From Helicobacter sp. 'house sparrow 1' (GTDB taxonomy: Bacteria; Campylobacterota; Campylobacteria; Campylobacterales; Helicobacteraceae), in contig NZ_FZQY01000008.1 in assembly GCF_900199585.1 (NCBI RefSeq), positions 124,001-188,000 on the forward strand: a stretch of 64,000 nt of DNA, in the 5' to 3' direction. A program made the position numbers and the translations under genes. Below the pieces are notes generated by a model. It did no database searches, was not told where the DNA came from, and was given only the letters and a program-made list of their open reading frames with translations. Position 1 is the first letter of the stretch. Each line of letters starts with the position of its first letter. This document shows positions 61,906 through 64,000 of this stretch, in pieces.

Positions 61906-62864
61906 GAGAGCTTCTTACTATTGGAAGATATTTTAAAAGTAAGTTTGGGCAAAGGATTAGGAAAATACCTATTTCATTGCAAGGCTTTACCTGCCCCAAT
62001 ATTGATGGCAGTATTACAAGAGGAGGATGTATTTATTGCAGAAATGAGAGCTTTTCGCCAAGTCTTATAAAACTTGATAAAAGCATTTCAACCAAGATGA
62101 ACTTTAAAATAACTCATAATCCTATTTTAGATTTACAAATCAAACAACTCAAAGATCAATTTCACTGGCATGCTGATTTTCATAAAGACAAATTTTCTAT
62201 CCAAAAATATATGATATATTTTCAGTCCTACAGCAACACTTATGCTCCTTTTGAAACACTTAAAGCGATCTATGATGAAGCCTTAAAGCTACCAAATGTT
62301 GTAGGTATGAGTATTGGAACTAGGGTCGATTGTGTGCAAGATGAGGTTTTAGATCTACTCCAAGAATATGTCAAAAACGGAAAGGAAATTTGGATTGAAT
62401 ATGGTGTTCAATCTGTTTTTGAAGAAACACTTAAACTCATCAATCGAGGGCATGGAATCTCTGGCATAGAAGATTTATTTAAGCAAACAAGAAAAAGAGG
62501 GATTAAAGTTTGTGCTCATTTAATTTATGGATTTCCTAAAGAAACTCCTGAAATGATGTTAGAATCTTTGAGACAAACCCTATCTTGGGGCATTGATGGC
62601 ATTAAAATTCATCCACTTTATGTGCTCTCAAATACCAAACTAGCAAAAATGTATGATCAAGGAACTTATATACCAATTACTCTTGAGGCTTATGCTGATT
62701 TAGTTATACAGTCCTTAAAAATTATCCCTGAAGATATTGTCATTCAAAGAATTAGCTCTGGGGCTCATCATGAAACCTTAATTGCACCAAAATGGTGCTT
62801 TGATAAAAATATCCAGATGCGTTATATCAGAGAAAAACTCAAAAATATTGGAATTAAGTACTAG
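61902..62864 (+). CDS. TIGR01212-family radical SAM protein (YhcC-like)
   Basis: A 320-residue radical-SAM protein with cluster cysteines C31, C43 and C46 in [21 protein letters not shown], an atypical wide CxnCxxC spacing of the YhcC/Elp3-related family. Further motifs are [23 protein letters not shown] and [21 protein letters not shown]. The reaction is unknown, but E. coli YhcC is linked to glutamate synthase and anaerobic metabolism. The start is GTG, overlapping the purF stop in GTGA. hemB follows eight bases later. Confidence 0.85.
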   Translation: MRELLTIGRYFKSKFGQRIRKIPISLQGFTCPNIDGSITRGGCIYCRNESFSPSLIKLDKSISTKMNFKITHNPILDLQIKQLKDQFHWHADFHKDKFSIQKYMIYFQSYSNTYAPFETLKAIYDEALKLPNVVGMSIGTRVDCVQDEVLDLLQEYVKNGKEIWIEYGVQSVFEETLKLINRGHGISGIEDLFKQTRKRGIKVCAHLIYGFPKETPEMMLESLRQTLSWGIDGIKIHPLYVLSNTKLAKMYDQGTYIPITLEAYADLVIQSLKIIPEDIVIQRISSGAHHETLIAPKWCFDKNIQMRYIREKLKNIGIKY

Positions 62865-62872
62865 GAGAAACA

Positions 62873-63850
62873 ATGTTTGCAAGACCAAGAAGACTAAGAT
62901 TAAAGGAAAAAGTGAGAGATCTTGTATCAGAAACACGACTAGATTTAAAAGATTTTATTTATCCTTTATTTGTTATTGAAGGTAGTAATACTAAAAATCC
63001 CATTGCATCTATGCCTGATATTTTTCAAATGAGCATAGATCATATTCTTCAAGAATGTGAAAGTCTCCAAGAATTGGGAATTTATCATATTTTACTATTT
63101 GGAATCCCAGAACATAAAGATAATTGCGGAAGTGAGGCATTAAGCGATAGAGGGATTGTTGCTAGAACTATCCAAAATATAAAAAAACAATTTCCAAAAA
63201 TGGTTATTAGTGCGGATTTATGCTTTTGTGAATACACAGATCACGGACATTGTGGAATTTTAGATTCCAAACTTCAAACAGTAGATAATGATGCAACACT
63301 TGAATTACTAGGACAGCAAGCCATTATTCTTGCAAATAGTGGAGCAGATATCATTGCACCTAGCGCAATGATGGATGGTATGGTTCTTACAATTAGAAAC
63401 TATCTTGATAAAGCTGGATTTTATCATATTCCCATTATGAGCTATTCTACAAAGTTTGCAAGTGCATATTATGGACCATTTCGAGATATTGCACAATCTG
63501 CCCCTAGCTTTGGAGACAGAAAAAGCTATCAAGAAGATTATAGAAATCGCAGGGAAGCAATCTTGGAAAGCTTAAATGATGAAGCACAGGGGGCTGATAT
63601 CCTTATGGTTAAACCTGCCCTAGCCTATTTAGATATCATCCGAGACATTAGAGAAAGAACCTTACTACCTCTTGCAGTTTATAATGTGAGTGGTGAATAT
63701 GCGATGCTAAAACTTGCAGGAAAAAATGGATTGATTGATTATCAGCAAGCAATGCTAGAAACACTCACTAGTTTTAAAAGAGCTGGAGCTGATATCATCA
63801 TTAGCTATCACACTAAAGAACTAGCATTACTAATGCAAAAAAATAAATAA
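62873..63850 (+). CDS. hemB: Delta-aminolevulinic acid dehydratase
   Basis: A 325-residue enzyme that joins two 5-aminolevulinate molecules into porphobilinogen in haem synthesis. Metal-binding cysteines lie in [15 protein letters not shown]; Schiff-base lysines are in [16 protein letters not shown] and [17 protein letters not shown] lies five bases before the ATG. It is followed by yebC nine bases later. H. pylori has the same hemB-yebC order beside ArsRS. Confidence 0.97.
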   Translation: MFARPRRLRLKEKVRDLVSETRLDLKDFIYPLFVIEGSNTKNPIASMPDIFQMSIDHILQECESLQELGIYHILLFGIPEHKDNCGSEALSDRGIVARTIQNIKKQFPKMVISADLCFCEYTDHGHCGILDSKLQTVDNDATLELLGQQAIILANSGADIIAPSAMMDGMVLTIRNYLDKAGFYHIPIMSYSTKFASAYYGPFRDIAQSAPSFGDRKSYQEDYRNRREAILESLNDEAQGADILMVKPALAYLDIIRDIRERTLLPLAVYNVSGEYAMLKLAGKNGLIDYQQAMLETLTSFKRAGADIIISYHTKELALLMQKNK

Positions 63851-63859
63851 GGAGAAAAA

Positions 63860-64000
63860 ATGGGAAGAGCATTTGAGTATAGAAGAGCAGCTAAAGAAAA
63901 AAGATGGGATAAGATGAGTAAGATTTTTCCAAAGCTTGCTAAGGCAATAACTGTTGCTGCAAAAGAGGGTGGCTTAGATCCAATGATGAATGCAAAGCTT
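63860..64000 (+). CDS. YebC/PmpR-family regulatory protein, partial
   Basis: The first 47 codons of a YebC/PmpR protein, cut at the window edge: [19 protein letters not shown], then [19 protein letters not shown] and the start of the NAKL segment. The family includes transcription regulators and a translation factor that relieves ribosome stalling at proline runs. AAGGAG is five bases before the ATG. Confidence 0.93.
   Translation, partial: MGRAFEYRRAAKEKRWDKMSKIFPKLAKAITVAAKEGGLDPMMNAKL

Overview
The window is about one third G+C, densely packed, and has the gene families and local gene order of a Helicobacter chromosome. Blocks that I recall from H. pylori are easy to recognise: maf / rplT-rpmI-infC-thrS; cheY-prmA-ftsH-(psd-like)-pssA-copA-copP; pnuT-thiN; dnaG plus a PP-loop gene; gmhA-hldE-hldD-gmhB; coaX-(two unnamed genes)-dut-greA-lpxB-(coiled coil)-hypA; cbpA-hspR-rarA; arsR-arsS; hemB-yebC. 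Genes that H. pylori lacks, as far as I recall (purF, anaerobic nrdD/nrdG, a CgtA-like sugar transferase), and a probable acid-response kinase with only one histidine in its sensor region, point to an enteric or enterohepatic Helicobacter. This is inference; no species is claimed.

Layout. 1-4.0 kb: rdgB (partial), a YajR-like MFS exporter, ttcA-like and MATE genes. 4.1-6.9 kb: TonB-dependent receptor plus PepSY-TM protein behind a possible Fur site. 7.0-10.5 kb: nrdG and nrdD behind an unexpected CIRCE-like operator. 10.5-16.4 kb: flagellin-glycosylation Maf gene, the thrS-infC-rpmI-rplT translation operon and a CgtA-like glycosyltransferase. 16.5-20.5 kb: sodB, a Bcr-type exporter with twin operator-like sites, cmoA, ribB(A), tRNA-Gln and tRNA-fMet. 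20.5-30 kb: one long reverse-strand run from cheY to an MsbA-like ABC transporter, and xth. 30.1-34 kb: tRNA-Phe, a collapsed type I restriction locus, then a TPP riboswitch with pnuT-thiN and a thiamine-binding-family gene. 34-36.8 kb: dnaG and a PP-loop protein. 36.8-49.3 kb: ADP-heptose synthesis, a His-rich TauE/SafE protein, coaX, a YfgM/BamB-like pair, dut, greA, lpxB, hypA and a large propeller-solenoid protein. 49.3-54.3 kb: ispG and three outer-membrane proteins. 54.3-64 kb: cbpA-hspR-rarA, a predicted envelope protein, two small genes, arsR-arsS, purF, a radical-SAM gene, hemB and the start of yebC.

There is no intact mobile element, CRISPR array or phage. The most interesting signals are regulatory or architectural: a 16/18 CIRCE match upstream of nrdD; a HAIR (HspR) operator laid over a 35/10 promoter at cbpA; a TPP riboswitch whose P1 helix contains the pnuT Shine-Dalgarno sequence; paired TTG-N-ATAT-N-CAA sites at an exporter promoter and start codon; a terminator whose 3' arm is the maf ribosome-binding site; a YfgM-BamB-like gene pair; a Psd paralogue without the catalytic serine; and a coat-protein-like propeller-solenoid protein.
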